Shown: positions 63,404 to 64,000 of the stretch, one piece after another
Layout: each line of letters begins with the position of its first letter
Position numbering within the stretch: position 1 is the stretch's first letter
Program-made: the position numbers and the translations under genes
Notes under the pieces: model-generated
Told to the model about the DNA's origin: nothing
What the model saw: the letters and a program-made list of their open reading frames with translations, nothing else
Databases searched by the model: none
NCBI RefSeq assembly: GCF_024281235.1
Contig: NZ_JAHWXY010000009.1
Coordinates: 1 to 64,000 of the forward strand
Direction: 5' to 3'
Length of the DNA stretch: 64,000 nucleotides
Source: Shinella daejeonensis
GTDB taxonomy: Bacteria > Pseudomonadota > Alphaproteobacteria > Rhizobiales > Rhizobiaceae

Positions 63404-64000
63404 TCAGGCCGCCTTGATGTCCGAGCCGCGCGGGGCCATCATCTCCTGCTCGACGGCATCGATCGACGGCCGTTCGTAGGAGGAAATGGTCTTGCGGCCG
63501 TATTCCAGCGCCACCTGCGGCACGGAACCGTTCATATAGGCAAGCAGCGTCTGCTTGACGATGATGTAGAGCCGGTTCTGCTTTTCGCGCACCGCCTTGA
63601 TGTTGGCGGTGATCGGCGACACGATCGAATAGGACAGGAACACCCCGAGGAGCGTGCCCACCAGCGCGGCGGCGATCTTGCCGCCAAGGATTTCCGGGCT
63701 TTCGTTGATGGCGCCCATCGCCTTGATGACGCCGAGAACGGCGGCCACGATGCCGATGGCGGGCAGCGCCTCGCCGACGACGTTCAGCGCATGATAGGGT
63801 TTCATCCGGTCGCGGGTGATCGTCTGGATTTCCTCGTCCATCAGCGCCTCGATCTCGTGCGAGCGGGCGTTGCCGATGATGATGAGGCGGACGTAATCGC
63901 AGATGAAGGCGGTGAGTTCCTTGTTTTCCAGAACCGTCGGCGCGGCCTGGAAGATCGGCGATTCGCCGGGGTTGTCGATATGGGCCTCGATCTCGTTGCG
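63404..64000 (-). CDS. motA: Flagellar motor stator protein MotA, partial
   Basis: The C-terminal 198 residues of MotA; the start is beyond the right edge. The last two membrane helices ([25 protein letters not shown] and [19 protein letters not shown]) and the intracellular loop with charged residues ([12 protein letters not shown]) are present. MotA with MotB forms the proton channel that drives FliG. Stop at 63404, 3 bp before fliM. Confidence 0.93.
   Translation of the reverse strand, partial: RNEIEAHIDNPGESPIFQAAPTVLENKELTAFICDYVRLIIIGNARSHEIEALMDEEIQTITRDRMKPYHALNVVGEALPAIGIVAAVLGVIKAMGAINESPEILGGKIAAALVGTLLGVFLSYSIVSPITANIKAVREKQNRLYIIVKQTLLAYMNGSVPQVALEYGRKTISSYERPSIDAVEQEMMAPRGSDIKAA

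Overview
The window is ordinary high-GC chromosomal DNA of an alphaproteobacterium of the Rhizobiaceae (Agrobacterium/Rhizobium/Sinorhizobium relatives). Supporting signs are a CP4-like class II EPSP synthase, an Irr-type Fur regulator next to fabA-fabB-fabI, the rhizobial che operon order (icpA-cheS-cheY1-cheA-cheW-cheR-cheB-cheY2-cheD-cheT), VisN/VisR flagellar regulators, and two 107-bp palindromic intergenic elements of RIME type. No phage, insertion sequence, CRISPR array or rRNA was seen.

Layout. 1-2939: end of dnaX, ybaB, recR and a lytic transglycosylase. 2993-4708: an MFS exporter on the minus strand. 4717-16843: the translation and RNA cluster rimP-nusA-ylxR-infB-rbfA-truB-(HWE histidine kinase)-rpsO-pnp, with a promoter plus attenuator-like terminator before rimP and further hairpins inside. 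16870-24556: a small methyltransferase, the fabA-fabB-fabI operon (minus) divergent from irr, a TRIC-like channel, a secreted unknown, a YdcF-like protein, tRNA-Ala(GGC) and an acidic FYDLN protein. 24828-28692: aroA-cmk-rpsA. 28713-36310: nadV flanked by two long unrecognised proteins on the minus strand, each with a CtrA-like box upstream, then an RNase D-like exonuclease, a 2-hydroxyacid dehydrogenase and small proteins. 36427-45874: an L-rhamnose locus, with rhaI and the fused aldolase/dehydrogenase rhaD divergent from rhaR-rhaS-rhaT-rhaP-rhaQ-rhaU. 46485-54904: the che operon. 55179-64000: fliF, visN, visR, an unknown gene, flhB, fliG, fliN, fliM and the C-terminal part of motA.

How it works together. 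The first third is replication, repair, ribosome maturation and fatty acid housekeeping. The rha genes form a complete import, epimerisation, isomerisation and cleavage route except that no rhamnulose kinase gene is present. The last 17 kb is a chemotaxis and flagellar switch cluster: IcpA feeds CheA/CheW, two CheY proteins share the phosphate, and CheY acts on FliM/FliN/FliG. VisN/VisR sit in the middle as master regulators.

The most interesting points are non-coding. A long inverted repeat overlaps both -35 elements between rhaD and rhaR. A perfect TTAA-N7-TTAA CtrA box lies before visN and another before an unknown gene. A promoter-attenuator pair precedes rimP. A RIME-like element supplies the stop codon of fliN. 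I see no clearly new multi-gene system; the best candidates for undescribed function are the two unrecognised proteins flanking nadV and the unknown gene coupled to flhB. Start sites were chosen by ribosome binding sites and family knowledge and were not verified by alignment.
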